From: Scleromatobacter humisilvae
GTDB lineage: Bacteria > Pseudomonadota > Gammaproteobacteria > Burkholderiales > Burkholderiaceae_C
DNA length: 64,000 nt
Direction of reading: 5' to 3'
Assembly (NCBI RefSeq): GCF_023231945.1
Contig: NZ_JAJLJH010000001.1
Span: forward strand, 992,001-1,056,000
Position 1 is the stretch's first letter, and every line of letters begins with the position of its first letter. Positions 29,591-38,879 of the stretch are shown in pieces. The notes under the pieces are model-generated. The model did no database searches. It was not told where the DNA came from and saw only the letters and a program-made list of their open reading frames with translations. The translations under genes were made by a program, and so were the position numbers.

Positions 29591-32146
29591 ATGTCCACCC
29601 AAGCCATCCCCGCCCACTACCAACGCGTCGCCGGCACGCTGCGCAACCCGGCCGCGGCCGCCACGCGGCAAGGCCCCGCCGACGCCGGCGAGACCGTGCA
29701 GGTCACGATCTCGCTGCGCCGCCGCGTCGACGGACCGCCCGCCCCCGACTTCGACGCCGTCGCCTCGATGCCGCTGAACGCGCGCAAGCCGATGTCGCAG
29801 GACGAGTTCGCCGCGAAGTACGGCGCGCATCCCGCCGACATCGCGAAGGTCGAGGACTTCGTGCAGACCGCGGGCATGAAGGTCGTCGAGACCAACGCCG
29901 CGCGGCGCACGGTCGTCGCGGCGGGCACCGTGGCGCAGATGAACCGCGCCTTCGCGGTCGACCTCGGCCGCTACACCGCGCCCGCGCCGGCGCGCACGCG
30001 CAACGAGCAGCCGCGCATGGAGACCTATCGCGGCCGCGACGGCTACGTGCACGTGCCGGCGGCCCTGGCCGACATCGTCGTGGGCGTGTTCGGCCTCGAC
30101 AACCGCACCATCATCAAGCGCAACAGCGCCGATCCGGCCAACACGCACACGCTGACGATCCCCACGCTCAAGCAGCTGTACAACTTCCCGACCAACTCCG
30201 CGCAGGGCCAGACGATCGGCATCGTCTCGATGTCGGGCTACGCGATCCACGACGTGCAGCTGCTGTTCAACGGCCTGGGCGCCGGCTACACGATGCCCGC
30301 GGTGCACGACGTGCCGGTGCACGGCAGCAACTCCGGCAGCGACCCGTTCGGCGAGACCACGCAGGACATCGGCATCGCCGCCGCCGCGGCCAACGGCGCG
30401 GCGATCGCGGTCTACATCACGCAGGGCTCGCAGGCCGGCTGGGTCGACATGATCCACCGGGTCGCGCATCCCAACGCGGGCGATCCGTCGTGCTCGGTGC
30501 TCTCGAGCAGCTGGTACCTGTCCAACGGCGACGACGCGGCGACGCTGGCCGCCGAGGGCATCACCACCGCCTTCATCAACGCCGTCTCCGCCGCGTTCCA
30601 GGACGCCGCGATCCAGGGCATCACCGTGTGCATCGCGTGCGGCGACACCGGTTCCAACTCCAAGATGAACAACGGCGCGGCGCACGTGCAATACCCGGGC
30701 AGCGATCCGTGGGTGCTGTCCGTGGGCGGCACGACGGTGGGCAACGTCGCGGGCTCCAGCTTCGAGGAATACGTGTGGAACGACCCGAGCCCGACCGACC
30801 CGTCGCACTGGGGCACCACCGGCGGCGGCGTCAGCGATTTCTTCGCGCTGCCGTCGTACCAGGTCGATGCGCGCGTGCCGGCCTCCGTCAACGCGGGCCA
30901 TCACGTCGGGCGGGGCCTGCCCGATGTCTCCGCCAACGCGAGCTACCACGCCGGATACGCCGGGCTGTATCTGAACGGCCAGCCGATGATCGGCAACGGC
31001 ACCAGCGCCTCGGCGCCGCTGTGGGCCGGCTTTGTCGCCACGCTCAACGCCGCGATGGGCACGCGGCTGGGCTTCATCAACCCGATCCTGTATTCGAAGG
31101 GCTCGAACGCGTTCCGCGACATCGTGCCCGGCGCCGGTCCGGCCAACAACGCCAACGGCGGCGTCGCGGGTTACCCGGCCGGCCCGGGCTGGGACGCCTG
31201 CACCGGCTGGGGCAGCATCGACGGCGCCAAGATGCTCAACATGCTGCGCGGCGTCGGCCAGCCGCCCGGACTCGCCGTCTTCAACAGCCGGCTGTTCATG
31301 GCGTGGAAGGGCATCGAGCACGACCAGCGCATCTGGTTCTCGAACTTCAACGGGGCGAGCTGGGCGCCGCAGCAATTCGTCGCCGGCGTCGCCACCAGCT
31401 GCGGGCCATCGCTGGCGATGCACAACGGAACGCTGTTCATGGCCTGGAAGGGCATGAACGCCGACGAGGGCATCTGGTACTCGAGCTACAACGGCTCGAC
31501 GTGGGCGCCGCAGAAGAACGTGCCGGGCATCGCCACCAGCACCGGCCCGGCGCTGGCCGTGTTCAACGGCAAGCTGTATATGGCGTGGAAGGGCATGGTC
31601 AGCGACCAGGCCATCTGGTGGTCGAGCTTCAACGGCACGAGCTGGGCGCCGCAGCAGTTCATCCCGGGCGTGGCCACCAGCGTCGGCCCGCAGCTGGCCG
31701 AGTTCCAGGGCAGCCTCTACGCGATCTGGAAGGGCATGAACCAGGACCAGGGCCTGTGGTACTCGCACTTCAACGGCACGGCCTGGGCGGCGCAGAAGCA
31801 GGTGCCCGGCGTGGGCACCAGCGAGGGCGCGTCCATCGCCGTGTTCAACAACCGGCTGCACGCCTGCTGGAAGGGCATGAACGACGACCAGCGGATCTGG
31901 ACGTCCAGCTTCGACGGCACGTCGTGGACCGCGCAGCAGCTCATCCCCGGCATCGGCACCAGCGTCGGCCCCGCGCTGACGGTGTTCAACGGCCGTCTCA
32001 CCATGACCTGGAAGGGCATCACCGGCGACGACCGCGTGTTCTATTCGAGCTTCAACGGCAAGACGTGGTCGCCGCAGGCTCAGATCGTGGGCATCGGCAC
32101 GAACCCGTTCGACATCCGCGAGCCCGAGTCCGCGCTCACGGCGTAA
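29591..32146 (+). CDS. Sedolisin (S53) serine-carboxyl protease fused to six 47-residue propeller-like repeats
   Basis: An 851-residue protein. Residues ~20-150 are the pro-kumamolisin propeptide (SQDEFAAKYGAHPADI). The catalytic domain has Glu255 and Asp259 (GETTQDIG), the oxyanion Asp352 (CGDTGSN) and nucleophile Ser472 in GNGTSASAP, so all S53 catalytic residues are present. From ~559 to 840 come six tandem repeats of exactly 47 residues, each with AWKGM, a DQ.IW segment, FNGTSWAPQ and PGVATS. They resemble blades of AAL-type lectin or tachylectin propellers and could bind glycans. No typical signal peptide is visible at ATG 29591, which has GGAG upstream. Secretion must use another route or a cryptic signal. 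Confidence 0.92.
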   Translation: MSTQAIPAHYQRVAGTLRNPAAAATRQGPADAGETVQVTISLRRRVDGPPAPDFDAVASMPLNARKPMSQDEFAAKYGAHPADIAKVEDFVQTAGMKVVETNAARRTVVAAGTVAQMNRAFAVDLGRYTAPAPARTRNEQPRMETYRGRDGYVHVPAALADIVVGVFGLDNRTIIKRNSADPANTHTLTIPTLKQLYNFPTNSAQGQTIGIVSMSGYAIHDVQLLFNGLGAGYTMPAVHDVPVHGSNSGSDPFGETTQDIGIAAAAANGAAIAVYITQGSQAGWVDMIHRVAHPNAGDPSCSVLSSSWYLSNGDDAATLAAEGITTAFINAVSAAFQDAAIQGITVCIACGDTGSNSKMNNGAAHVQYPGSDPWVLSVGGTTVGNVAGSSFEEYVWNDPSPTDPSHWGTTGGGVSDFFALPSYQVDARVPASVNAGHHVGRGLPDVSANASYHAGYAGLYLNGQPMIGNGTSASAPLWAGFVATLNAAMGTRLGFINPILYSKGSNAFRDIVPGAGPANNANGGVAGYPAGPGWDACTGWGSIDGAKMLNMLRGVGQPPGLAVFNSRLFMAWKGIEHDQRIWFSNFNGASWAPQQFVAGVATSCGPSLAMHNGTLFMAWKGMNADEGIWYSSYNGSTWAPQKNVPGIATSTGPALAVFNGKLYMAWKGMVSDQAIWWSSFNGTSWAPQQFIPGVATSVGPQLAEFQGSLYAIWKGMNQDQGLWYSHFNGTAWAAQKQVPGVGTSEGASIAVFNNRLHACWKGMNDDQRIWTSSFDGTSWTAQQLIPGIGTSVGPALTVFNGRLTMTWKGITGDDRVFYSSFNGKTWSPQAQIVGIGTNPFDIREPESALTA
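31265..32110 (+). repeat. Six in-frame tandem repeats of 141 bp within the sedolisin gene
   Basis: The Trp codon of the AWKG motif recurs at 31304, 31445, 31586, 31727, 31868 and 32009, a constant step of 141 bases with no insertion or deletion. The units have diverged in sequence, so this is a protein repeat kept in length by folding, not a fresh duplication. Confidence 0.95.
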
Positions 32147-32150
32147 AAGG

Positions 32151-32190
32151 CGACCGGCCTCGTTCCCATTCGAACGAGGTCGGTCGAAAG
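32151..32190 (-). terminator. Rho-independent terminator of the dehydrogenase-cytochrome operon
   Basis: Arms 32151-32165 and 32172-32186 form a 15-bp stem with one C/T difference that is a wobble pair in RNA. On the minus strand it is followed by CCTTTT, the expected U-tract, right after the cytochrome gene. It lies 4 bases after the sedolisin stop and may also slow transcription from that side. Confidence 0.75.
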
Positions 32191-32198
32191 AGCAACGC

Positions 32199-32516
32199 TC
32201 ACTTTGGCGCCGTCGCCTCCACCTTGATCGACGAGAACCACGCGGCCAGGTTGGCGATGTCGGCGTCGGACAGCGGCCTGGCCATCAGCGACATCACCTC
32301 GTGCTTGCGCGACCCGCCGCGGTAGGCCTTCAGCTGCTCCTCGATGTAGCTGGCCGGCTGGCCGGCGAGATTGGGCGTGTCGGGCGCGGCGGCGATGCCC
32401 GCGGGCCCGTGGCACATCGCGCAGGCCGCCGCCCTGGCCTTGCCGGCCGCGGCGTCCTGCGCGTGCGCGCCCGCCGCGCACGCGAGCGCGAGCACGATCG
32501 CCGCCCTGCCCTTCAT
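32199..32516 (-). CDS. Small class I cytochrome c
   Basis: A 105-residue periplasmic cytochrome. The signal peptide ends near AGAHAQ. CAMCHG is the haem-binding CxxCH, and a Met in HEVMSLMARPL is the likely axial ligand. The family is the cytochrome c553/c5-like group. Its ATG overlaps the stop of the sorbosone-dehydrogenase-like gene (ATGA), so the two are coupled, and it very probably takes electrons from that enzyme. A strong terminator follows. Confidence 0.92.
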   Translation of the reverse strand: MKGRAAIVLALACAAGAHAQDAAAGKARAAACAMCHGPAGIAAAPDTPNLAGQPASYIEEQLKAYRGGSRKHEVMSLMARPLSDADIANLAAWFSSIKVEATAPK

Positions 32517-33796
32517 TGCGGCGCCGCGTAGGTGATGCGGTAGATCGCGCCGGCGTAGTCGTCCGAGACTAGCAGCGAGCCGTCGTGCAGGACCGCGACG
32601 TCCACCGGGCGGCCGGTGTAGGTGTTGTTGTCGTCGCGGAAGTTGTCGGCGAAGACCTCCGACTTGCCCGCCTTGTCCGGCCCCTCCAGCGGCACGAAGT
32701 TGACCAGCGCGCCGGTGGGCACCGTGCTGTTCCACGAGCCGTGCGCCGCCACGAAGATGCCGCCGCGATAGCGCTCGGGGAACATCTTCCCGTTGTAGAA
32801 CGTCATCCCGAGCTGCGCCTGGTGCGCGGGGAACTCGACCTGCGGGAAGACGGCGCCCTTGGGCTCGGGCAGGTCCTTCAGGTCGGGCGCCGCGGCCGAG
32901 CCGGCGACCTTGACGTGGCCGTTCCAGTACGGGTAGCCGAAGTCCTGGCCCATCCTTGTCGCGTGGTTCAGCTCGCCGGGCGGGATGCCGTCGCCCATGC
33001 CGTCGGTCTGGTTGTCGGTGAACCACAGCGTGCCGTCCTTCGGGTTGAAGTCCTGGCCCACCGAATTGCGCACGCCGACCGCGTAGATCTCGCGATGCGT
33101 GCCGTCCAGATCCATCCGCACGATGCCGCCGATGCCCAGCTTGCGGAACTCGGCCACCTTGTCGGCGGGCGGCACGTTGAAGGGCTGGCCCAGCGTGATG
33201 TAGAGCTTGTTGTCCGGCCCGATGCGGCAGGTGCGCGCGCCGTGGTTGTAGCTCTCGTCGTCGACGGGCACCAGCTGGCCCTGCGGCACGATCTCGCCGA
33301 CGGCGACGTCGGGGCTCTCGTAGAAGAACTCGGCGGCCGGGAAGATCAGCACGCGGTTGTGCTCGGCGAGCACCAGCTGGCCGTCCTTGGTCCAGCACAC
33401 GCCGTTCGGGTTCTTGAAGTTCAGGCTGGGCGCGAACGACTTGACCTCGGTGGCCATGTCGCCGTTGTTGCGGTTGGTGACGGCCCACACGGTGGTCTTG
33501 CGCGTGCCGACGAACAGCATGTTGGTGGCCGGCGCGACGGCCATGTGGCGCGCGTCCGGCACCACGGCGTAGAGATCGATGCGGAAGCCCGGCGGCAGCT
33601 TCACGCGCTTGAGGTTGGCGCGGATGGCGTCGGCGTTCTTGCCCGTCTGCGGCACCAGCGGGATGTCGAGGCTGGAACTCGCGACCTTCATCTGCTTCAG
33701 CTTGTCCATGTTGGACTGCGCCGTCGCCGGCGACGTCGCGAGAGTCGCGAGCGCGGCGGCCGTGAGCGCGAAGGCAAGGGATCGTGTGCGTGCCAT
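32513..33796 (-). CDS. PQQ-dependent sugar (sorbosone/glucose-type) dehydrogenase
   Basis: A 427-residue periplasmic beta-propeller enzyme of the soluble glucose/L-sorbosone dehydrogenase family. The signal peptide ends near SPATAQ. Family stretches are LPPGFRIDLYA, NGVCWTKDGQLVLAE, YNHGARTCRIGPDNKLYI, VGVRNSVGQDFNP and AAHGSWN. It oxidises an aldose or similar alcohol, passing electrons to PQQ and then to the coupled cytochrome c. Start ATG 33796 has GGAG about ten bases upstream. A sigma-54-type promoter lies about 60 bases before it. Confidence 0.9.
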   Translation of the reverse strand: MARTRSLAFALTAAALATLATSPATAQSNMDKLKQMKVASSSLDIPLVPQTGKNADAIRANLKRVKLPPGFRIDLYAVVPDARHMAVAPATNMLFVGTRKTTVWAVTNRNNGDMATEVKSFAPSLNFKNPNGVCWTKDGQLVLAEHNRVLIFPAAEFFYESPDVAVGEIVPQGQLVPVDDESYNHGARTCRIGPDNKLYITLGQPFNVPPADKVAEFRKLGIGGIVRMDLDGTHREIYAVGVRNSVGQDFNPKDGTLWFTDNQTDGMGDGIPPGELNHATRMGQDFGYPYWNGHVKVAGSAAAPDLKDLPEPKGAVFPQVEFPAHQAQLGMTFYNGKMFPERYRGGIFVAAHGSWNSTVPTGALVNFVPLEGPDKAGKSEVFADNFRDDNNTYTGRPVDVAVLHDGSLLVSDDYAGAIYRITYAAPQ

Positions 33797-33854
33797 GTCG
33801 GGAGTCTCCTGTTGGTTGTCGTGCGCGGCGCGGCGAGGCGCCATCACCGGTTCC

Positions 33855-33869
33855 GCAAGTCGCGTTCCA
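33855..33869 (-). promoter_or_regulatory. Sigma-54 (-24/-12) promoter for the dehydrogenase-cytochrome operon
   Basis: On the minus strand TGGAAC, five bases, TTGC match the consensus TGGCAC-N5-TTGC with one mismatch and exact GG/GC spacing. Transcription would begin about 45 bases before the dehydrogenase ATG. The divergent gene encodes a sigma-54 activator with an intact GAFTGA loop. Confidence 0.65.
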
Positions 33870-33935
33870 TCGCGGGTAGACCCTGAAGCGTGCCCGGCGG
33901 CGAAGCGGATGCGCTGCACCGCGCCGTTGAACAGG

Positions 33936-33951
33936 TGGACAGTCCTGTCCA
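33936..33951. promoter_or_regulatory. Perfect palindrome, likely activator binding site
   Basis: TGGACAG and CTGTCCA flank TC in an exact 7-bp dyad. It lies about 70 bases upstream of the -24 element and about 100 bases before the sigma-54 activator gene. That is a usual place for an enhancer-binding-protein site. Confidence 0.55.
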
Positions 33952-34050
33952 GAAAGTGTGCAGTTGCGCATCGCCGGCCCGGCTGCTAGCGTTGCCTACG
34001 CGATCCAGCCCACGAGTCGGCGCCGAAGCCGGCCAGACGGAGACAAGCGC

Positions 34051-35913
34051 ATGACCTTCGGTTCCGAGCGCCAGCTGGCCCACGCGCGCGTCCTGCGCGC
34101 CCGCGGCAGCGCCATGCCGCCCGACGGCCTGCCGGCGGGCGACATCCTCGACAGCTGGGCGCGCTGCCTGGAGGCCGGCCTGGACTTCGCCGGCGCGACG
34201 CCGCTGCAGGTCGTCGAGGCGCACGAGCTCGCGCGGCGCCGCGACCGCGCCGCCGTCGTGCGGCGGCTCGCGCAGGCCGAACTCGAGACGCTGTCGCAGC
34301 AGATCGCCGGCTCCAACTTCCTGCTCGCGTTCGCCGACCCCGAGGGCATCATCCTCGACCTGTTCGCCGACAACCGCTTCCAGATGAGCGGCTCCGGCGC
34401 GGGCATCGTCGTGGGCAGCAACTGGAGCGAGGGCGTCTGCGGCACCAACGGCACCGGCACCGCGCTGCGCACCGGGCGCCCGGCCTCGGTGAGCGGGCTC
34501 GAGCACTACTTCCTCGGACTCGGCGACATCTCGTGCAGCGCGACGCCGGTGCGCGACGCGCAGGGCGAGATCGTCGGCGTGCTCGACGCGTCGTCGTACT
34601 TCGAGTCGCGCCAGCACCACACGCACGCGCTGGTGCAGATGGCCGCCACGCAGATGGAGAACGGCCTGCTCGCCCACCAGATGCGCGACCACCTCGTGCT
34701 CGCGATCCATCCGCGCGCGGAGTTCCTCGGCACGCTCAGCGCCGGCCTGCTCGCGTTCGACGGCGACGGCCGCATGCTGGCGCACAACGCGCGCAGCCGC
34801 ACGATCCTGCAAGGCCTCAGCCTCGCCGGCACCAGCTTCGAGGAGCTGTTCGGCGAGCCCATGGATCTCGCGCTGGCGCGGCTGCACCACGGCGCCGACG
34901 TGCGCCTGCGCGACGTGCTGGGCAGCGCGCTCGTCGCGCGTTGCGTGGCCCGGCCGACGCCGCGTCGCACGGTGGCCGCCGCGCCGCAGCGCCCGCGCAA
35001 GTCCACCGCCGCCATCGCGACCGAGGCGGACATCGTGCTGCACGATCCCGAGGCCGTGGCCGCCTTCGAGCTGGTCGAGTCCGCGGTGCGGCTGGCCGCG
35101 CCGGTGCTGATCGGCGGCGAGACGGGCACCGGCAAGGAGGTGCTCGCGCGTCACGCGCACCGCGCGAGCGGACGCTCGGGCGCGTTCGTCGCCGTCAACT
35201 GCGGCGCGCTGCCCGACGAGCTGTTCGAGTCCGAGCTGTTCGGCCACGTCGGCGGCGCGTTCACCGGCGCGCGCCGCGAGGGCAGCCTCGGCCTGATCGC
35301 GAGCGCCGACGGCGGCACGCTGCTGCTCGACGAGGTCAGCGAGCTGCCGTTGCCGCTGCAGGCCGCGCTGCTGCGCTTCCTCGACGACGGCCTCGTGCGC
35401 CAGGTCGGCGGCACCGTCTCTCGCAAGGTCGACGTGCAGCTGCTGGCAGCGACCAACACCGATCTCGCCGACGACGTCGCCGCCCGGCGTTTCCGCGCCG
35501 ACCTGTTCTACCGCCTCAGCACCGTGTGCGTGACGCTGCCGCCGCTGCGGCGTCGGCGCGACTTCGCCGACAGCGTCATCGCGCTGCTGCGGCGCATCGA
35601 CCCGCGCGCCGCGATCGACGACGCCGCCGTCGACCGCCTGCAGGCGCACGCGTGGCCCGGCAACTTCCGCGAGCTGCGCTCGGTGCTGACGCGCGCGCTG
35701 CTGGCGGGCGACGGCCATCCGATCGCGCTGGCCGACGTCGAGCGGCTGCTGCCGCCCGCGCAGCGCACGGCCACCTCGGCGCTGCAGCAGGCGGCGGCCG
35801 AGACGATACGCCGCGAGTTCGAACGCACCGGCCACAGCGTGAGCCAGACCTCGCGCAACCTCGGCATCTCGCGCACCACCGTCTACCGCCATCTCGCGCC
35901 GGCGCGCGACTGA
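34051..35913 (+). CDS. Sigma-54-dependent transcriptional activator, AcoR type
   Basis: A 620-residue enhancer-binding protein. The N-terminal ~290 residues are the AcoR-like GAF region ([25 protein letters not shown]), then a PAS-like stretch. The AAA+ core has Walker [10 protein letters not shown], the sigma-54 contact loop GAFTGA at 402-407 and Walker [11 protein letters not shown] Fis-type helix-turn-helix ends the protein ([18 protein letters not shown]). GGAG stands eight bases before ATG 34051. It is divergent from the PQQ dehydrogenase operon and is its likely activator; the effector is unknown. Its stop abuts that of the TonB receptor (TGATCA). Confidence 0.93.
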   Translation: MTFGSERQLAHARVLRARGSAMPPDGLPAGDILDSWARCLEAGLDFAGATPLQVVEAHELARRRDRAAVVRRLAQAELETLSQQIAGSNFLLAFADPEGIILDLFADNRFQMSGSGAGIVVGSNWSEGVCGTNGTGTALRTGRPASVSGLEHYFLGLGDISCSATPVRDAQGEIVGVLDASSYFESRQHHTHALVQMAATQMENGLLAHQMRDHLVLAIHPRAEFLGTLSAGLLAFDGDGRMLAHNARSRTILQGLSLAGTSFEELFGEPMDLALARLHHGADVRLRDVLGSALVARCVARPTPRRTVAAAPQRPRKSTAAIATEADIVLHDPEAVAAFELVESAVRLAAPVLIGGETGTGKEVLARHAHRASGRSGAFVAVNCGALPDELFESELFGHVGGAFTGARREGSLGLIASADGGTLLLDEVSELPLPLQAALLRFLDDGLVRQVGGTVSRKVDVQLLAATNTDLADDVAARRFRADLFYRLSTVCVTLPPLRRRRDFADSVIALLRRIDPRAAIDDAAVDRLQAHAWPGNFRELRSVLTRALLAGDGHPIALADVERLLPPAQRTATSALQQAAAETIRREFERTGHSVSQTSRNLGISRTTVYRHLAPARD

Positions 35914-38067
35914 TCAGAAGCGGTAGCTGCCGGTCAGCCCCGCGAAATACGCCCGGCCGGGCGCCGGCTCGAAGTAGCGGCCATTGCCCTCGTTGACGAT
36001 GACCGAGCCGATGTAGCGCCGGCCGGTGACGTTGTCGACGCGGCCGAACGCCGACCACTGCCAGTGCCCGAGCGGCCACAGGTAGCCCCCGGACAGGTTG
36101 GCCGTGACGAAGGACGCGGCGGGGTCGGCGTTGGTGTCGTTGACGAAGACCCGGCTCAGCGCCCTCGCCTCGACGCCCGCGCGCCAGCCCTGCGCCGGCG
36201 CCCACGCAAGCGAGGCGAACAGCGCGTTGCGCGCCACGCCCGGGATGCGGTTGCCCGAGGCGACGTGCGTCGACGCGCAAGGCGTGGTGACGCACTCGGC
36301 GAACGCGTCGGTGTACTGGGCGTCGAGCAAGGTGTAGGCGACCTGCGCGTTGAGGTCGTGCGGCAGCGGCTTCGACCATTCCAGCTCCAGCCCGAGCCGC
36401 CGCGTCGATGCGGCATTCTGGTACGTCGAACGTCCGCCCGTGTTCGACAACGTGACAATCTCGTTGGTCGTGCGCGTGCCGAAGACGGCGGCGTCGAGCA
36501 CGCCCCACGTCGCCGACTGCGTCTTCACGCCCAGCTCCAGGTTCTTGCTGCGCGAGGGCTTCAAGTCGAAGTTCAGGCCGGTCAGCTTGTCGGGCCGGTA
36601 GGCGATCTCGTTGAGCGTGGGCGTCTCGAAGCCCTTGCCCGCGGTGGCGTAGAAGTGCACGTCGGGTCGCAGCGCGTAGAGCACGCCCAGCACCGGCAGC
36701 GTCGCCGAATAGTTCGCGCCGCCGCTGTCGTTCGGGTTGGTTCCGACGATGTACTCGTCGTGCGAGACGAAGCGCACGCTGCTGTGGCGCACGCCGGCGT
36801 CCAGCGTCCAGGCGTCGGCGGGGTGCCACTCGCCCTGCAGGTAGGGATCGAGATCCTGCACGTCGTTGATCTCGTTGCGGCGCAACGCGCCCTGCACGCC
36901 CACGACCTGCGCGCCGCCCGTGCCGATGAAGCTCTGGTAGCCGTAGCGATGCTCGCGCAGCTTGTCGTAAGCGAGGCCGCCGACCAGCGACCAGCGCTGC
37001 CTGTCGACGATGCCCTGCGTCGTCCAGCGCAGGTCGGCGCCGTCGTAGTCGCGACCGAGCTGGATCACGCCGCCCGGCGCCGTCGCGCTTGCCTGCGAGG
37101 TCACCGGGATCGATTGGAACTGCTCGGTGTCGCGATGGCCGCCGTAGACCATCGCGCGCAGCGCGTTGTCGGCGTCGACGCGCAGGTCGTAGATCACGCC
37201 GGCCTGCGTCTGCGCGAGCGACTTGCGCGTGTTGAACTGGATCGCCGACGGATCGGCGGCACGCGGGCCGATCGTCTGCAGCTCGACGCGGCTCAGGCCC
37301 AGCGCATCCTGCGCGTAGGGCAGCTCCACGCCGTTCCCGACGATGGTGATCCTGCTGCGCTCGTCGAGCCGCAGGCCCAGCTTGACGTTCTCGATGTCGC
37401 GCCGCGCGGCGCTGTGCTGGCGATACCCGTCGGTCTCGAAGTGCGACACGCTGGCCACGTAGTCGAGATTGCCCTCGGCGCCCGTGAGCTTGCCGTCGTA
37501 GCGCAGCTCGTGGTTGCTGCCCGCGCCGCCGCCGAACGTCCACTTCGGGCTGCCGCCGCCGTCCTCCGTGAACACCTGCACGACGCCGCCCGAGGAGTTG
37601 CCGTACAGCGCCGAGAACGGCCCGCGCAGCACCTCGATCGCCGCGGCCGTGCCGAGGTCGACGTTGGAGATCTGGCCCTGGCCGTCGGGCATCGTGCCGG
37701 GGATGCCGTCGATGTAGACGCGCACGCCGCGGATGCCGAACGTCGAGCGCGCGCCGAAGCCTCGCACGGAGATCTGCACGTCCTGCGCGTAGTTCTGGCG
37801 GTCGCGCGCGAGCAGGCCCGGCACGCCGCCCAGGGTCTCGGAGATGTTGATGCCGGGACGCGTGTCGGTGTCGGGCGACAGCGTGACGAGGGTGATCGAC
37901 GCCGGCACGTCGAAGGCCGGCGTCGCGATGCGCGTCGCGGTGATCGTCACGCTTTGCGCGGCTGGTGTGTCCGGCGCTTGCGCGGCGCACAAGGCGTAGG
38001 TCGCGCTCGCGACGGCGGCTGCCGGCCGCAGCCAGCGCGCGCGGCCGAACTCGGTTCCTGTCTCCAT
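35914..38067 (-). CDS. TonB-dependent outer membrane receptor
   Basis: A 717-residue outer membrane protein. An N-terminal signal region precedes VTITATRIATPAFDVP, a plug domain (ISVRGFGARSTFGIRGVRVYIDG, IEVLRGPFSALYGNSSGGVV) and a 22-strand barrel ending in GSYRF with terminal Phe. The plug is like those of FecA/ferric-citrate or general siderophore receptors, but the ligand is not readable. No sigma-factor or anti-sigma pair is next to it. AAGGA lies about nine bases before ATG 38067. Confidence 0.93.
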   Translation of the reverse strand: METGTEFGRARWLRPAAAVASATYALCAAQAPDTPAAQSVTITATRIATPAFDVPASITLVTLSPDTDTRPGINISETLGGVPGLLARDRQNYAQDVQISVRGFGARSTFGIRGVRVYIDGIPGTMPDGQGQISNVDLGTAAAIEVLRGPFSALYGNSSGGVVQVFTEDGGGSPKWTFGGGAGSNHELRYDGKLTGAEGNLDYVASVSHFETDGYRQHSAARRDIENVKLGLRLDERSRITIVGNGVELPYAQDALGLSRVELQTIGPRAADPSAIQFNTRKSLAQTQAGVIYDLRVDADNALRAMVYGGHRDTEQFQSIPVTSQASATAPGGVIQLGRDYDGADLRWTTQGIVDRQRWSLVGGLAYDKLREHRYGYQSFIGTGGAQVVGVQGALRRNEINDVQDLDPYLQGEWHPADAWTLDAGVRHSSVRFVSHDEYIVGTNPNDSGGANYSATLPVLGVLYALRPDVHFYATAGKGFETPTLNEIAYRPDKLTGLNFDLKPSRSKNLELGVKTQSATWGVLDAAVFGTRTTNEIVTLSNTGGRSTYQNAASTRRLGLELEWSKPLPHDLNAQVAYTLLDAQYTDAFAECVTTPCASTHVASGNRIPGVARNALFASLAWAPAQGWRAGVEARALSRVFVNDTNADPAASFVTANLSGGYLWPLGHWQWSAFGRVDNVTGRRYIGSVIVNEGNGRYFEPAPGRAYFAGLTGSYRF

Positions 38068-38171
38068 TCCTGTCGTCCTTTGGTAGTGCCCGCGCCGTGC
38101 GAACGACGAGTCGAAGAAGCCGGGTCGCGGGGCGCAGGATACGTCAGGGTTGCAAGAGTCGTTCCAATCGA

Positions 38172-38459
38172 TCAGGGCTGCGGCAACGACAGGAGGTCGA
38201 TGGCCACGCCGCAGCTCGCGAGATAGCGCAGCTTGTCCGCGCGCGGCCGCTGCTTCAGCGCGTACTCGGCCTTCAGCGCCTGCGAGCGCGACGGCAGCTC
38301 GGCCGCCGCGACGATGCGCAGCGGCGCGAAGGCCTTCGTGAATCGCGCGCCGCGGCCGGCGCAGTGCGCGGCGAAGCGCGCGGCCAGGTCGTTGGTGATG
38401 CCGGCGTAGAGGCGGTCGCCGGCGCACTCGATGAGGTAGAGCACCCAGGGCTCGGCCAT
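38172..38459 (-). CDS. GIY-YIG nuclease superfamily protein (YhbQ/UPF0213 type)
   Basis: A 95-residue single-domain protein. VLYLIECAGDRLYAGIT carries the GIY and YIG positions, LAARFAAH the conserved Arg, and ALKAEYALKQ the metal-binding Glu. Its start overlaps the stop of the GFA gene (TGATG), so they are co-translated. The family acts on DNA ends or is of uncertain role. Confidence 0.88.
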   Translation of the reverse strand: MAEPWVLYLIECAGDRLYAGITNDLAARFAAHCAGRGARFTKAFAPLRIVAAAELPSRSQALKAEYALKQRPRADKLRYLASCGVAIDLLSLPQP

Positions 38460-38854
38460 CACCACACGTGCTCGGCGCCTTCCGGCACGCTGACCCACGG
38501 ATGGCGCCGTTCCTCGTAGACCGAGTAGACGGGCGGCGGGAACGTCGGATCGGCGAAGGCCCCGACCGGCACGGCGACGAAGCTGCGGTCGTCGCCAAGC
38601 CAGTAGTACACCGTGGCACCGCACGTCGCACAGAAATGGAAACGGCACGCGGTTCCCTCGTCGCCGATGCGGACGAACTCGGTCGAGTCGCCCGCGATCG
38701 CGACGTCCTGCGCCGCGAAGCGCGCCTGCGCGCCGTAGGTGCTGCCGGTGCGGCGCTGGCAGGCGAAACAGTGGCACATCGCCACGCGGATCGGGTCGCC
38801 GCGCGCGACCAGCGTCAGCTGGCCGCAGGAACAGGAGGCGTGGTGGTCGGGCAT
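38459..38854 (-). CDS. GFA-family zinc protein (glutathione-dependent formaldehyde-activating-like)
   Basis: A 131-residue zinc-binding protein. Cysteines come in the family pattern: SCSCGQL, CHCFACQRRTGS and FCATCGATVYY. The founding member condenses formaldehyde with glutathione, but most relatives have no proven activity. It is coupled to the GIY-YIG gene. Confidence 0.9.
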   Translation of the reverse strand: MPDHHASCSCGQLTLVARGDPIRVAMCHCFACQRRTGSTYGAQARFAAQDVAIAGDSTEFVRIGDEGTACRFHFCATCGATVYYWLGDDRSFVAVPVGAFADPTFPPPVYSVYEERRHPWVSVPEGAEHVW

Positions 38855-38879
38855 GCGCAGACTTTAGCGTCGCCGCGGC

